Assembly: GCA_900073065.1 (NCBI GenBank)
Contig: FJOG01000020.1
Coordinates: 463,770 to 527,769, forward strand
Direction: 5' to 3'
From: Phialocephala subalpina
Taxonomy: Eukaryota; Ascomycota; Leotiomycetes; Helotiales; Mollisiaceae
Length of the DNA: 64,000 nucleotides
The notes under the pieces are model-generated. The model made no database searches. It was not told the origin of the DNA and worked only from the letters and a program-made list of their open reading frames with translations. A program made the translations under genes and the position numbers. Within the stretch, counting starts at the first letter, position 1; the number at the start of each line of letters is the position of its first letter. Of this stretch, positions 33,235-45,104 are shown piece by piece.

Positions 33235-34882
33235 ATGAATGAGATTGCTCGACCTTGGGTGTGCGCACGATGTGCAGGTTCATTAGCACGTCGCCTTCGT
33301 CCAATTTCTCGAGAATCAGCCATCACTAGACAGCTTCGACGATATACAGACAAACCCCATCCTCAAGATGGCCGATCTTTCCGGATGGCAGTTATTGGCT
33401 CTGGACCCGCAGGTTTCTATACTGCTTATAAGGTGATGTCGAAGATTGAGAATTCGGTTGTGGATATGTATGAGCATCTGCCGGTGCCTTTTGGTCTGGT
33501 GCGATTTGGTGTTGCTCCAGACCATCCGGAGGTGAAGGTACGTTCATGTCAACCTTTGACTCATAATCCAGGAAATGATTCAGATTGCAGAATTGTCAAG
33601 ACAAATTTGAGGAGGTGGCAGAGTCTCCGAGATTCAATTTTGTGGGTAACATATCCATTGGAGATCATGTTGGCGCCTTGCCTTTGCGGTCGCTTCTGCC
33701 TCATTACGACGCTATTTTGTTTGCTTATGGAGCATCTCGAGATCGAACCTTGGGCATACCCGGAGAAGATAACTTGACAGGGATATACTCAGCTCGGGCC
33801 TTTGTTGGATGGTATAATGGCCTTCCGGAGTATTCAGATTTATCTCCAGACCTCACTCGTGGTGAAGAAGCCGTTGTTGTTGGCCAGGGAAATGTTGCAC
33901 TGGATGTAGCCAGGATATTGTTGCAAGACACGAGCATTTTGAAGTCTACCGACATCACAGAAAATGCTATCGAGACTTTGCAAAAGAGTAAAGTGAAGAG
34001 GGTCAGGGTTGTGGGACGGAGAGGCCCATTGCAGGTTTGCTTGATGCTTCTTAATACTTTGGAATTTATAGTAACTAGTTTTGTTAGGCTGCTTTCACAA
34101 TCAAAGAAATTCGAGAACTTATGAAGCTTCCTTCAGTTGGGTTTGAACCTGTTGATGAGTCCTTGATTCCACAAGATCTTAAAAGTCTACCTAGACCCCC
34201 AAGACGAATCATGGAAGTCCTTAAGAAAGGATCGAGTACCCAAAACCCGAGCAAGAAATGGTCATTGGACTTTCGGCTTTCGCCAAAAGCTTTCAATGCC
34301 AGTACCCCGTCTTCTTCTCAGTTGGGCAGTATGACATTCGAGAAGACCGAGCTTGATCCCCATTCCTTCGACCCAACAGCAAGGGCCGTGAGGATTGGAG
34401 AACTGGTGGACGTTCCTGCATCGCTAGCCTTTCGTTCAATAGGATACAAGTCAGAAGCTCTTGCAGGATTCTCTGAGCTGAATATTCCATTCGACGATAT
34501 GTCGGGCGTCATACCAAACGACCATTTGGGCCGGGTTGTAAATGAGGACGGACTGGTGACGCCTTTGAAGGGCATGTATTGTGCTGGGTGGGTCAAGCGT
34601 GGCCCAACTGGAGTTATCGCCAGTACGATGGCAGATGCTTTCCAGACGGCAGATTCTATCGCAGAAGACTGGTACTCTCATGCTTCGTTCCTCAATCCAA
34701 AAGACAGCAAAGCTCTTGGATGGGAAGGAGTCAAGGAGGAAGCAGAAAAAAGAGGCTTGAGAAGAGTGAGGTGGGAGGATTGGAAGAAGATTGACGCTGT
34801 AGAAAAGCAAAGGGGAAGCGAGAAAGGAAAGGAGAGAGAGAAGTTCAACAAGGTGGACGACATGCTTGCTGTTCTTGAGTAG
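33235..34882 (+). CDS. ARH1: Mitochondrial NADPH:adrenodoxin (ferredoxin) oxidoreductase
   Basis: Exons 33235-33537, 33591-34034 and 34088-34882 join in phase to 513 aa. The N-terminus is Arg- and Ser-rich, as mitochondrial presequences are. The FAD-binding motif is AVIGSGPAGFYTAYKV, followed by YEHLPVPFGLVRFGVAPDHPEVK, a family signature. The NADP-binding motif is VVVGQGNVALDVARIL, with VRVVGRRGPLQAAFT. The C-terminal block is GMYCAGWVKRGPTGVIASTMADA. It passes electrons from NADPH to mitochondrial ferredoxin (Yah1) for iron-sulfur cluster and heme A synthesis. Convergent to ETF-alpha; the stop codons are 32 nt apart. Confidence 0.96.
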
Positions 34883-34914
34883 ACGCGGGGAACGTGGTTG
34901 TCATCATATGTACA

Positions 34915-36016
34915 TTACTGCTTGAGCTTCTCAGTGAGCTCTGGTACTTTATCAAACAAATCTCCAACCAATCCAACATCCGCAACTTGGAATATTGGTG
35001 CATCAGCATCCTTGTTGATTGCTGCAATGACCTTACTATCCTTCATTCCCGCCAAATGCTGGATGGCACCAGAGATACCTGCACAGAGGTATAGCTGTGG
35101 TGCAACAACCTTTCCCGTCTGACCAACTTGCAAGCTGTTGTCGGCATATCCACTGTCCACAGCTGCTCTTGAAGCTCCAACAGCTGCTCCTAGAGCATCT
35201 GCAAGAGGTAACATAATCCTGTCAAACTCCTCCTTTGACTTCAGTCCTCGGCCTCCAGAAACTACTCTTCCGGCTGTTGCCAAATCCGGTCTGTCTGACT
35301 TGGCCAAGTTTTCTACGACCCATTCCGTCGTGGTTTCCGCCTTAGGATCAACGCCGTCCTCGATTGAAGCAGAGCCTCCTTCTGCCTCGGCTGCTGTAAA
35401 AGCTGTCCCTCTGATTGTGATGATCTTGATTTCGTCGGATGATTCAATTGTTGCAATAGCATTCCCTGCATATATCGGCCGTACGAAGGTGTTCTCGCTC
35501 TCGATCGCTGTGATGTCGGATATTTGCTGAACGTCGAGCAGTGCTGCAACGCGGGGCATGAGACTCTTTCCGAAGGCAGTATGTCCAGCAATCACATGTG
35601 TGAATCCTCCTCTCTGGATATTCTCGACTAATAAAGGTGCGAAGTTCTCTGGTAGGCCCTGGACAAATCATGTAAGTAAACATGAAGCAAGTGAAAAGAC
35701 TATATTTCCCCACCTTGTCATAAGCAGCATTATCCACTGCGATGATCTTCTCAATCCCTGAAACTTTCGCTGCCTCCTCTGCTACTGCTTTGATGTTCCC
35801 ACCTGCCACAAATCCAGTAATCGAGCCTCCCAACCTCTGTGCTGCTGTGACAGCGCCGAGTGATCCATGGTTGAGTTTGCCATCCCTCTGCTCCAGAACA
35901 GCGAGTGAAGAAAGAAATCGAGCAAGAGCAGAGAGTGATGCAACTGGAGTTGGGCCTCTTGGTTGCAATTGAGTCCGCGCCTGACGCAGGACTGAAGACG
36001 TCGCTCTTGGAATCAT
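34915..36016 (-). CDS. Electron transfer flavoprotein alpha subunit
   Basis: Two exons with an intron at about 35714-35660. The start [18 protein letters not shown] at 36016 is a mitochondrial presequence; the frame runs a little further upstream but the rest is weaker. ETF-alpha landmarks are [46 protein letters not shown], the FAD domain [77 protein letters not shown] and the end [15 protein letters not shown]. It accepts electrons from mitochondrial acyl-CoA and other dehydrogenases and passes them to ETF-quinone oxidoreductase (yeast Aim45 is the relative). Complete, about 350 aa. Confidence 0.96.
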
Positions 36017-36462
36017 CTTGGATGGTTGATGGAAGAGAAGAAACACCCTCCGAGATCATTCAAATGCTTCCCATGCTCTCCATCCGAGGTAACAGCGAGC
36101 TCGGTACTTCCCGAGCCCACTTCCCTTTATCGTTAGTACCAAAACGTGACTTTTGTGATAATAGGTGCCTTGTCGCCTGAGGCGTTTTGTGATGCTTCGC
36201 GTCAAAGGTAGATCGCGAGCAAGAACTTAGAAATTCATCAACGAATACGTCTCGAGCGCGCAACGCGACTGAATTTAATCAACGTCGTCGCGCATACTGA
36301 CATAGGTTCAGTCGCACGACAATTTCTAGATCAACCCGGCTCTTTGACCGGTCAACCTAGGACTCTGTAGCCTCAATACGAATTGCGACAGTTTATACCT
36401 GTAGCCAAACCTAGGAGGCTTTGCGACAACTTGAATTGCTTCACAGCATCAAGTCTTCAGTT
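36017..36462. promoter_or_regulatory. Divergent intergenic region of ETF-alpha and SWI3-like gene
   Basis: 446 bp with both promoters. CG-rich patches (GCGCGCAACGCGAC, about 36257-36270) occur; no named motif is certain. Confidence 0.35.
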
Positions 36463-38654
36463 ATGGATGACGACTCTTTGAACTTCGGCTCCGACGGTGC
36501 TGGCGCTACACCAGGTAGCAACTCCATTCTTGCGCAACCGCCGCTGCAAGGGGAAGGCACGCCGCAGGAGGGCTCTGGCCAGGGGGAGGGTAGGTAGCTC
36601 TTTCCAAAGTGTTTCTGCTTGACTGACAGTATAAAATAGCTGATATTACGATGGCTGAAGGTGGCGCGGACACCACTGCCGATGCAGCAAAGACGGCTGT
36701 CTCTGACAATCCTCTCGATGCCCCGGATGCCCCTCAACGAGAAGGAGACGAAATAAAGGATGAAGAGATGGCTGACAGCCAAGATGTGGTTAAAGCGACT
36801 CAAGAAGGGGTTGTCGAAGGTGCTGCTGAGAATGGAACTGTTGAGGGTGTCGAGAAAACGAAGGCCGCCATTGAAGCAGCCGCACGCGAACACCTCATCT
36901 CCCAAACACACTCTATCATCCTGCCAAGTTACAGCACTTGGTTCGACATGCACAAGATCAATGCTATCGAACGAAAGGCATTACCTGAGTTCTTCAACAA
37001 CCGGAATCGGAGCAAGACACCTTCTGTCTACAAGGACTATCGAGACTTCATGATCAACACATATCGCCTCAACCCTATCGAATACCTGACTGTAACGGCT
37101 TGCAGAAGAAATTTGGCTGGCGACGTTTGTGCTATTATGCGTGTTCATGCTTTCCTTGAGCAATGGGGTCTCATCAATTACCAGGTATGCTTGACAACTA
37201 ATCAAGTGCGCTGTATTTCAGCTACTAATTCACCATAGGTCGATGCGGACCAACGACCATCAGCTATCGGACCACCCTTCACCGGCCACTTCAAGGTGAT
37301 CTGTGATACTCCGCGTGGACTGCAACCTTGGCAACCAGCGACAGACCCAATGCTCGTCAAAGCTAAAGAGAGTCTGGATACCGATGCTAAGGCAAACGCT
37401 GCTGCTGTACCCAAGTCTGACACCAACCTCGAGATTGGACGCAACATCTACGAGCCAACAGCTCGTGAGAACAAGGTCACTGGCAAAGAAAAGCAAGCGA
37501 ACGGAGATGCCCCAACAACAAACGGCACTTCAGATTCTGCTCCCAAAGCCATCGAAGACATTATCAAGCCGCCAGTAAGCAAAGTCAACTGTTTCTCATG
37601 TGGCATCGACACTACTCGTGTTTATCACCACAACTCTCAAGTTGATCCCGGTGCTGGTACAAACAGCAAGGTCAAGTACGATCTCTGCCCCAACTGCTTC
37701 ACAGAAGGACGAATGCCAGTGAACCACCAGCAACTCCACTATGTCAAGATTGAGAACCCCACATACTCCGCCATCCCAGATCGTGACGCACCGTGGAATG
37801 ATGGTGAGATTCTCAAGCTTGCCGAAGCCTTGGAGAGATACGATGAAGATTGGAACGAGATTGCTGAGTACGTTGGAACGCGAAGCAAGGAAGAATGTGT
37901 GATCAAGTTCCTTCAATTCGACATCGAGGATAAATACTTGGACTCGGAACCCATCGCCAAATCTTCGGGTCTTAGCATGCTCGGATCACAACATGGCTTA
38001 CTACCGATCAGCCAGGCGGACAACCCTGTCATGTCGGTGATTGGATTCCTTGCTGGTCTCACTGAGCCGAGCGTCACCGCAGCCGCAGCAGGAAAGTCAG
38101 TAGAGGTTATGAAGCAAAGTTTGATAGACTCGATGGAGAAGCCACAGTCGTCAGAGAAGGGCAAGGAGAAGGAGAATGCGGACTCAATGGAGATTGATAT
38201 CAGACAAGAAACTACTACCACCACGACCCAAAAAATCCAGGCCCTTGCCACGGTTCCATTGGCCAGTGTTGCTGCTCGAGCTGGCGGTCTTGCATCTCAC
38301 GAGGAGCGCGAAATGACGCGACTCGTCTCGGCCGCTGTCAATACCACGCTAATGAAGATGGAGCTGAAGCTCAAGCAATTCAATGAGATGGAGCAGATTC
38401 TTCAGGCAGAGCGCAGAGAGTTGGAGCGAGGTCGTCAACAGCTGTTCCTCGACCGCTTGACCTTCAAGAAGCGCGTCAAGGATGTCCAAGAAGGATTGAA
38501 GATGGCGGCAATTACCGGCGGAGAGCAAGGCATCAAGATGGCTCAAGATGTCATGGCAGGTGGAGACAAGTTGGCATTCCAAGCATCGGCTCTAGCACCA
38601 GGAAGCGTTCAACCATTGAGCGCGGAAGGACAAATTAAGAGCTTTGATATCTAG
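36463..38654 (+). CDS. SWIRM/SANT chromatin-remodelling subunit (Swi3/Rsc8 type)
   Basis: Three exons. Exon 1 (36463-about 36589) codes [20 protein letters not shown] and its G joins CTGATATTACG; exon 2 holds an acidic region and the SWIRM domain ([27 protein letters not shown], then [22 protein letters not shown]); exon 3 begins after an intron near 37239. It then has a ZZ-type zinc finger ([26 protein letters not shown]), a SANT domain ([43 protein letters not shown]) and a C-terminal coiled coil ([34 protein letters not shown]). This is the shared core subunit of SWI/SNF and RSC remodelers in filamentous fungi. Full length, about 690 aa. Confidence 0.95.
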
Positions 38655-39210
38655 GGTGTCGCGATTGGGTGGTTTGTGTAATCAACGGCGTCTCGGGGAG
38701 TCTGATCTGGGAAGTCTGGTCATCGTACGGATATGTGCAGATTCTGCACTTGTAAAGTTTGGCAAAATTTCAAGATAATTGGGGAGTTTCCCTGATTTCG
38801 GTGTGTATTCCTAGAAATCAGGCACTTAGAACAGCACGAAAGGCTCATGATTTTCACGCTTCTGATTCAATAACTTTATTCTACTTGTCTCAAAACTCGT
38901 CGCCTGAGCGTTCAAATGCTTGATATCTAGATGCAGCTGATTCATCAGACAATACCGAATTGCGTGAAGGTGATGCTTGCCCCGGGCTGTCATTTCCATC
39001 ATTGTCATCTCTCATTTCGTCCTGGTCCTCTTCACTTCCTTCCTCTTGCTCTCTGTCGGGCCGATTCTCACCATCGTCAGACACAAGAAATGGTGAAAGG
39101 TACAACTATAGATTGAGTGTACCTAAGATCTATGCTAATATACATCTCAATCTCTTGTCCTGCAAGTCTCCTATCTCAAACAACGAAACAAAGAATAGTA
39201 AACACGTGAT
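38655..39210. other. Convergent 3' region with an acidic open frame
   Basis: Between the SWI3-like stop and the RRN5 stop. The minus strand has an acidic frame at 38890-39119, listed separately. Otherwise nothing is seen. Confidence 0.4.
38890..39119 (-). other. Acidic open frame downstream of RRN5, possible 3' exon
   Basis: A frame of about 75 codons follows a good acceptor (CTATAG at about 39119). It reads SPFLVSDDGENRPDREQEEG and goes on with strong Asp/Glu bias, then SVLSDESAASRYQAFERSGD. The composition looks like protein. No exon that would join to it was found, since RRN5 ends with its own stop 90 nt upstream. It could be an alternative last exon, a small gene with an unseen first exon, or chance. 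Confidence 0.3.
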
Positions 39211-41238
39211 CTAGGCTTCCAGAACCAACTCAGACTCTACCTCACTTTCTAACTCCTCGTCTTGCACCGCATCTCCATCTACACCATCTTCTCGCTGCGG
39301 CCCAATCCTCTTCGCTCGCGCTTTCGCTCTACGTGACTTCCTTCCTCTATTCCTCTCAAACGCTGCTTTCGGCACAGGCGTCCTCATCGTTTCCCACGAA
39401 CTCCAATACTCCACATGATCTCTCCAATTTCTCCCATCTTCAATGTCAGGTCTAATAGGTGAGGGACGTTCCAACTCTTCAAATTTCGTCTCGATTTCAA
39501 AGGGTGGCTCCTGTTCAATCAATGCCCACAATTGTGCTTCCTCTTTTTGACTAACTTGCGTGTCGAGGGTTTCTGTGTAGGCTGCTTGGGCGCGTTCTGC
39601 TTCTTTTCGTGCTTGAAGAAGCTTGTTGGCTGATGGGCACTTTGATGTTGGTGAGTCTGGGTTGGTGAGTTCTGGGCTATCGTCTGATGGGTTTCGTTCC
39701 TCCTCGTCGAGTACTGAGCTGTCTGTTTCGAAGTTTTGGTAGTCTTCGAAATCCATCTCAGAAGGTGAAGAGTAGTGGGCTGGTTCATGATGGGAGGACG
39801 CCTGTGATGATGATCTTGCTTGCTCATGACGGCTGAGGGATCGTGAACGAGACTGTCTTGATGACCGTAGCTCTCTTTCAACGTCGTCGTGTGTTAAAAC
39901 CACAGCTTGCTTCTCATAGGCGACTTCTCCGTCATCAACTACCTCGAGGTTATTCCGCTTGGCGCAATCAAGCCAGAACTGTTCACTATTACTCTTGAAA
40001 CCCAAGATTTTGACAGCAGCTTCAACATCGTAGGCTGTAACCTCAGGAACTTTAACATAGTGATAATCTCCGGCCCGTATCCTCGACATAGTGCAGAAAA
40101 GTGTCGTTGAAAGCAGCTTCTTGGTGATATTAACAGCGAGAGAATGGAAATCCTCGAATGCAGTGGCACGAATCGCAGGCTTTTCTCCTGCTTCGTTCAA
40201 ATATTCCCAGTTGTCCTCTTCTCGAGGAGCACCCGAATTCATGAACACTCTGCGTGACAGCTCCAGCCAGTTCTTGAAGATGAACAGATTTCCAGCTGGC
40301 AGTACTTCATTCAAGGCTTCCTCTCCGCCTTGTTCTCTTCTGCGTCTTTCGATCAAAAGAGACACTTCTTCGCCAACCAGCCAGATGTCTGACCATTTGC
40401 TCTTCTCTACTTTCTCTTCAGCCATTTCTTGGCGGGCTGCCAATGCATCACTTGCTCTTTCGAGCACGAGACAGCATTCTTCGCTGATCTCAGCTGCCGC
40501 TGGCAAATCCGCAACCATAAACTTGGGGTGCCTTTTTCTCTTCCGCTCCGTGACACTTGCTTGCAAAAGCTTCAAATACTCTTGAACCTCAGGCTCCGAT
40601 TTGGTGCCAACCTGGACAGCAATACCTCGAACATCATCTCTGCCCAGCCTTGCCAACGAAGAGAAAAATAAATCCTTCTCCTCAGCAGTCCATGTGGATG
40701 ATCCAATCTGGCTCCCTTCCAGTTGCTCATCGAAAAGTTCTCCATACGCGGCGTTAATGATCTCTGCATTGAGCAGCTCTCGATAGTCGTTGTCGTAGTA
40801 AGGCTTGAGCCTTTTGAAACGGATCTCACTTGGAGGCTTTTGGGCTCTCCTTTTGTGAGAACGACGTCTTGGAGGTGTCTTGATATCTTCTGATGCTGGC
40901 GGCTGGAAATTTGCGGCCCATTCTCGTGCCTCTGCGGCGATTTGCTCTTGGATTTGATTGTCTGTGTCCGGGCTTGAACCTTGTTCGTCCTCGTCAGAAG
41001 CAGAGTCATCCTCTCCTTCTCTCCTAGACGACGAATGGCGTTCTCCAATTATAGTAGGTGTGGCCTTCCTAGAAGTACTTCTGCCTCTAGCTTTTGGCTT
41101 GGGTGTAGGAGTGCCTTGCTCTTGAACATGCTCATCATGTGACAAATTCTCATTGTCCGACGACTCTTCGTAAGCTGAGCCAGAATCTTCATCGGGATAC
41201 CTGATGCCTTCAAATATCTCAGGCTCGTCAAGATCCAT
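39211..41238 (-). CDS. RRN5: RNA polymerase I initiation factor Rrn5-like protein
   Basis: Single exon, 675 aa, from MDLDEPEIFEGIRYP. The acidic N-terminal 120 residues are disordered. A conserved block follows (FKRLKPYYDNDYRELLNAEI), then a SANT-like domain (STWTAEEKDLFFSSLARLGRDDVRGIAVQVGTKSEPEVQEYLKLL), as in Rrn5 of the yeast upstream activation factor. The middle part has IFKNWLELSRRVFMN and TTLFCTMSRIRAGDYHYVKVPEVTAYDVEAAVKILGFK. The C-terminus is charged, with Arg/Lys-rich clusters suited to nuclear import. It should work in the nucleolus in rDNA transcription. Divergent to IRC3, with 259 bp between starts. Confidence 0.9.
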   Translation of the reverse strand: MDLDEPEIFEGIRYPDEDSGSAYEESSDNENLSHDEHVQEQGTPTPKPKARGRSTSRKATPTIIGERHSSSRREGEDDSASDEDEQGSSPDTDNQIQEQIAAEAREWAANFQPPASEDIKTPPRRRSHKRRAQKPPSEIRFKRLKPYYDNDYRELLNAEIINAAYGELFDEQLEGSQIGSSTWTAEEKDLFFSSLARLGRDDVRGIAVQVGTKSEPEVQEYLKLLQASVTERKRKRHPKFMVADLPAAAEISEECCLVLERASDALAARQEMAEEKVEKSKWSDIWLVGEEVSLLIERRRREQGGEEALNEVLPAGNLFIFKNWLELSRRVFMNSGAPREEDNWEYLNEAGEKPAIRATAFEDFHSLAVNITKKLLSTTLFCTMSRIRAGDYHYVKVPEVTAYDVEAAVKILGFKSNSEQFWLDCAKRNNLEVVDDGEVAYEKQAVVLTHDDVERELRSSRQSRSRSLSRHEQARSSSQASSHHEPAHYSSPSEMDFEDYQNFETDSSVLDEEERNPSDDSPELTNPDSPTSKCPSANKLLQARKEAERAQAAYTETLDTQVSQKEEAQLWALIEQEPPFEIETKFEELERPSPIRPDIEDGRNWRDHVEYWSSWETMRTPVPKAAFERNRGRKSRRAKARAKRIGPQREDGVDGDAVQDEELESEVESELVLEA

Positions 41239-41497
41239 CGTGTAGTTTCCTGTGAATTGCGAGGTGTTTTGCGCAAATCGACATTATTCTACGGATGAAA
41301 ACAAACTCAAAGAAAGTTTCTAGACAGCAGAAAGATTAATATGAAGCTCAAGACGAAATGTTTTGACTTTGAAGAGTTCGGAAGAAAATAAAGTTAGAGA
41401 AATTTACGGCAGGGGTTCGCGCTAGGCGCGTCCCGCTAAACCGCGGGAGCTTTGCCAGTCTGGACAGCCTCACAACTTTCCATCGACGACATATAAT
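41239..41497. promoter_or_regulatory. Divergent intergenic region of RRN5 and IRC3
   Basis: 259 bp. It has a GC-rich stretch (CGCGCTAGGCGCGTCCCGC) about 80 nt before the IRC3 ATG, with MCB-like GCGCGTC. No TATA box is seen. Confidence 0.35.
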
Positions 41498-43523
41498 ATG
41501 CCGCCAGCGTCGAGAGGATGGATGTGGGGGCTCCAGAGATGGAGAAGATGTACGAATTCCCTTATGCTCCGGCGCTATTCAACTGCGTCAGCGCTGTCGA
41601 ACCCTCTCGGGCCTCCGATGAAGATCAAACTTCGAGAATACCAGGAAGAATGCATCCAGGCAGTTTTATTCCACCTAGACCAAGGTCACAAACGCTTGGG
41701 GATCTCTCTAGCTACGGGCGCTGGTAAGACAGTAAGTAATAAGCTACTCTGCAGACTATGAGACATCTGCTAACTTACCTAAGGTCATTTTTACCCAGTT
41801 GATTGATCGTGTTCAAGCTCGTCCTGGAGATGCTGATCAGACTCTTATCCTGGCACATCGACAAGAGCTGGTTGAGCAAGCCGCCCGACACTGCACCAAT
41901 GCCTATCCTACCAAGCGAGTCGAAATTGAGATGGGGCCTATGCACTCCAGCGGAGCAGCAGATATTACTGTGGCCAGCGTCCAAAGCATCATCTCTGGAG
42001 ATCGCATGTCCAAATTTGATCCAAGAAGATTCAAACTTGTCCTTGTCGACGAAGCGCATCATATTGTAGCACCAGGATACATGAAGACGTTGGAACACTT
42101 TGGGTTGCATGAAACGCGGCCTACTTCTCCTGCTCTGGTGGGAGTATCCGCCACTTTATCTCGGTTTGATGGCCTGAGATTGGGTGCTGCCATAGACCAG
42201 ATTGTCTACCACAAGGACTACATCGATATGATTGGAGAGAGATGGCTTTCGGATGTCATTTTCACCACCGTCCATACCAAAGCCGACATTTCAAAAGTCA
42301 AGAAGGGACCAAGCGGGGATTTTCAGCCGAGTGAGCTTTCTCGAGTCGTCAACACCGAGTCAGTCAATGACCTTACTGTTCGAAGTTGGCTTGAAAAGGC
42401 TGGAGAAAGGCAATCTACGTTGGCGTTCTGCGTAGACCTTGACCATGTGGCAGGATTGACCAACACCTTTAGGAAGTTTGGCATCGATGCCCGATTTGTC
42501 ACTGGCGATACCCCAAAGGTTGAGCGCAGCCAACGTCTTGATGAGTTCAGACGAGGTGACTTTCGAGTCCTCGTGAATTGCGGTGTCTTTACAGAAGGGA
42601 CCGACATTCCAAACATTGATTGCGTGCTATTGGCTCGCCCCACAAAGTCTAGGAATCTTCTTGTCCAGATGATTGGGCGAGGGATGAGATTACATCCCAG
42701 CAAGAAAGATTGCCATATCATCGATATGGTCGCCAGTCTCGAAACTGGTATTGTTACTACCCCGAGCCTGTTTGGTCTTGACCCACAAGAGTTGGTCAAG
42801 GAAGCAAGTGTTCAGGATATAAAAAGTATTCAAGACCGCAAGGAGGCAGAGGCGCTGAGAGCAGAAGAGGCTAACAAGTCCGCAAAACCGGCATCAAACG
42901 CTGGACCAATCATCAAAAAGGTCACGTTCACAGATTACGCCTCTGTCTTCGATCTTATTCATGATACCACTGGGGAGCAGCACATCAGACAAATATCTCC
43001 TTACTCGTGGGTTTGTGTTTCCGAGGACAAATACGTCCTTTCAAACTCAAACGGATCATATCTCAAGATCGAGACGAGCCCCAATGCAGAAGAGGGCTTC
43101 GTCGTCATCCAAACAGCTGCAATGGAGAAGGGCTCGACATCTAAGTCGCCTTTCATGAGACCTCGTCAGATAGCAAAGGCTGCAACCTTCGCAGATGCAG
43201 TCCACGCAGCTGATACTTTTGCAGCTAAGAGGTATCCACACCAATTCATTTCGAGGAACCAAGCCTGGAGGAGCAAACCTGCAACTGAAGGGCAGATATT
43301 CTTTTTGAACAAGCTTAGACCTAAGAGCGATCCATTGACTGGCACGAGTCTGACCAAGGGAAGGGCCACCGACATGATCACAAAGATCAAGCATGGTGCA
43401 CGAGGCAGGTTTGCCAGTATAGAAGCGGATAGGAGGAGAGAAGGCAGAGCTCAGCTCAAGCTGGAACAGGAACAGGCGCTCAAGGAAAGGGAAAGGGTTT
43501 CGGTGGGACCTATGCTGGGTTGA
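41498..43523 (+). CDS. IRC3: Mitochondrial DEAH-type DNA helicase Irc3
   Basis: Two exons with an intron at about 41732-41784. Exon 1 ends in LATGAGKT (Walker A); exon 2 begins VIFTQLIDRV. Other superfamily 2 motifs are LILAHRQELVEQA (Ia), VDEAHH (Walker B), VGVSATLSRFDG (III), LAFCVDLDHVAGL (IV), FVTGDTPKVERSQRLDEFRRGDFRVLVNCGVFTEGTDIP (V) and LLVQMIGRGMRLHPSKKDCHIID (VI). The N-terminus is basic (RGWMWGLQRWRRCTNSLMLRRYSTA), a clear mitochondrial presequence. Yeast Irc3 maintains mitochondrial DNA by acting on branched structures. The C-terminal third has a family-specific domain with HPQFISRNQAWRSKPAT-like sequence. About 650 aa. Confidence 0.93.
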
Positions 43524-44399
43524 TGGAGGTGTGGAATTTATACCCCCTTTATGTTTTATGCAGCAATGCCGTGGAGTTTCGGATGCATGTAATATAGCAA
43601 GGTCTAGACTGTACATGCCAAACCCAATCTCAACTGCTCTATTATCTTTGGTTATGCTTTCAAACATGCGTACATCTGGAATTGAGAATATTTGCGTGAG
43701 CCAGGCCAAGCTGCTGTTGCCATCACTGAAAGCAGAGCTACTGCATGCTCTCTGCCTCTTGAGTATAATTCAGGTGGCGTTGCTGCGAAAACACATTTGA
43801 ACATCTGATTCGCGACACGTTTATAAGATCATTGCAAACAATTCCTGCCATACAATTAAAGCTTCTTTGTGTGCCTCTTTGTCAATCTCCCAGTCTTGCG
43901 TGGACAATGAATAGGTTGTACTGCGCTGGTATTCTGCATTCAGTTTGAGGTGGTGATCTTGGCCAACAAGTACCATTCCTTTGAAGAAGATGCAGAACAT
44001 TGTCCAGGCGAGACTGGGACTTTGGAAATTGGAAACATTGGTAGCGGCTCGTCTCAGCATGGTCCAGGGAGAAAAACTCCTGGAGCCCAAAGGACTACAG
44101 CTGTCGTATCACTTGAGCATTGAAGGGTCAAATATGCCTTCGCAGTGATTATTATTAGATATCGTGGCCTGTGAGTAAGCAACTGTGTTTCCAATGTCCC
44201 AGGGTTGTCGGGACTTTGTGAACCGCCGTGCATTCATAGGATATTGGCTTTGATCGAGATTCATGACCCTACCCACGCCGCGCGACTGCCCAGCACAAGT
44301 AAAGTCCCGGCGAGACTGAGGCATTGAAGACGATGGTTACGAGAAAGCTTCTCAACCTCAGCATGTCCTCTCTTTCGTGTCACTCAGGTGATGGGACTA

Positions 44400-44640
44400 T
44401 GAAAGCTGTTCAAGAACATGGAGAGCTACTCACCTTTGTCACCTTAGACATAGTGAAAAGCCAAAACCCGGTGGTTTGCACAAACAAATCCGCGCCCTAT
44501 ATGTAGTAAGAAGTTAGCTATTAGAGTTTCGTATAGGGGCTTAAGCGAGGTTCGTGGGTAGCTCTCGTTTTCGTACAATTCTGCACGATATCATTGAGAA
44601 TATATGCAGCGTAACTCTATCGCGTTATTGGACAAAGAGT
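44400..44640. repeat. Hairpin repeat unit 1
   Basis: Core arms CCCTATATG (44495-44503) and CGTATAGGG (44530-44538) around AGAAGTTAGCT, followed by GCTTAAGCGAGG, a CTCTCGTTTTCGTAC stretch and CTCTATCGCG. Confidence 0.6.
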
Positions 44641-44686
44641 TTTCAATCTCCCAACCTGCCAAGGACAATTGACGATCCTAGGTCAT

Positions 44687-44731
44687 GCTGGTGAGGTACT
44701 ACATGTAGTACGGTCCACTGGACCATGGACC
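44687..44731. repeat. Palindrome cluster within the repeat region
   Basis: TACTACATGTAGTA (14-bp perfect palindrome, about 44697-44710) is followed after 2 nt by GTCCACTGGAC and CCATGG. Three nested palindromes in about 35 bp. Confidence 0.5.
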
Positions 44732-44829
44732 TCGTCCACAGGAAGTGGGCTTCAAAAAGTCCAGGCGAGGCTTGGAGATCTGGAGCACTACTTGGACCTA
44801 TGCTCCTTTTATCGCGTTATCCATCCAGT

Positions 44830-45055
44830 ATAAAGTCACCTTCATCTGCTGAGAAAGCAAAGGCATTACCTTTACATGTGACTGCCTACGCCCTATACGT
44901 AAGGAGAAGCTGGTCGTAAAGTTTCGTAAAGGGGCCTAAGCTAATTTAGTAGATTGCTCTCCTTTTTCGCATGCCTACGTGTGATGTCATAGAGAACACC
45001 AACCAGAAACCGATTCTATCGCATCATGTAAATGCTCCTCCCTATTCAGGATATT
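44830..45055. repeat. Hairpin repeat unit 2
   Basis: Core arms CCCTATACG (44891-44899) and CGTAAAGGG (44925-44933) around GAGAAGCTGG, followed by GCCTAAGCTAA, CTCTCCTTTTTCGCATG, GATGTCATAGAG and CTATCGCATCATGTA. Confidence 0.6.
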
Positions 45056-45104
45056 CAATCCAGGTTTTTCTGCACACGTTCTGTCAGCAGTATCACCTTC
45101 GGCT

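Noticed and set aside
43821..44090. 89-codon minus-strand frame downstream of IRC3
   Set aside because: Composition is plausible but there is no domain, no intron structure and no clear promoter.
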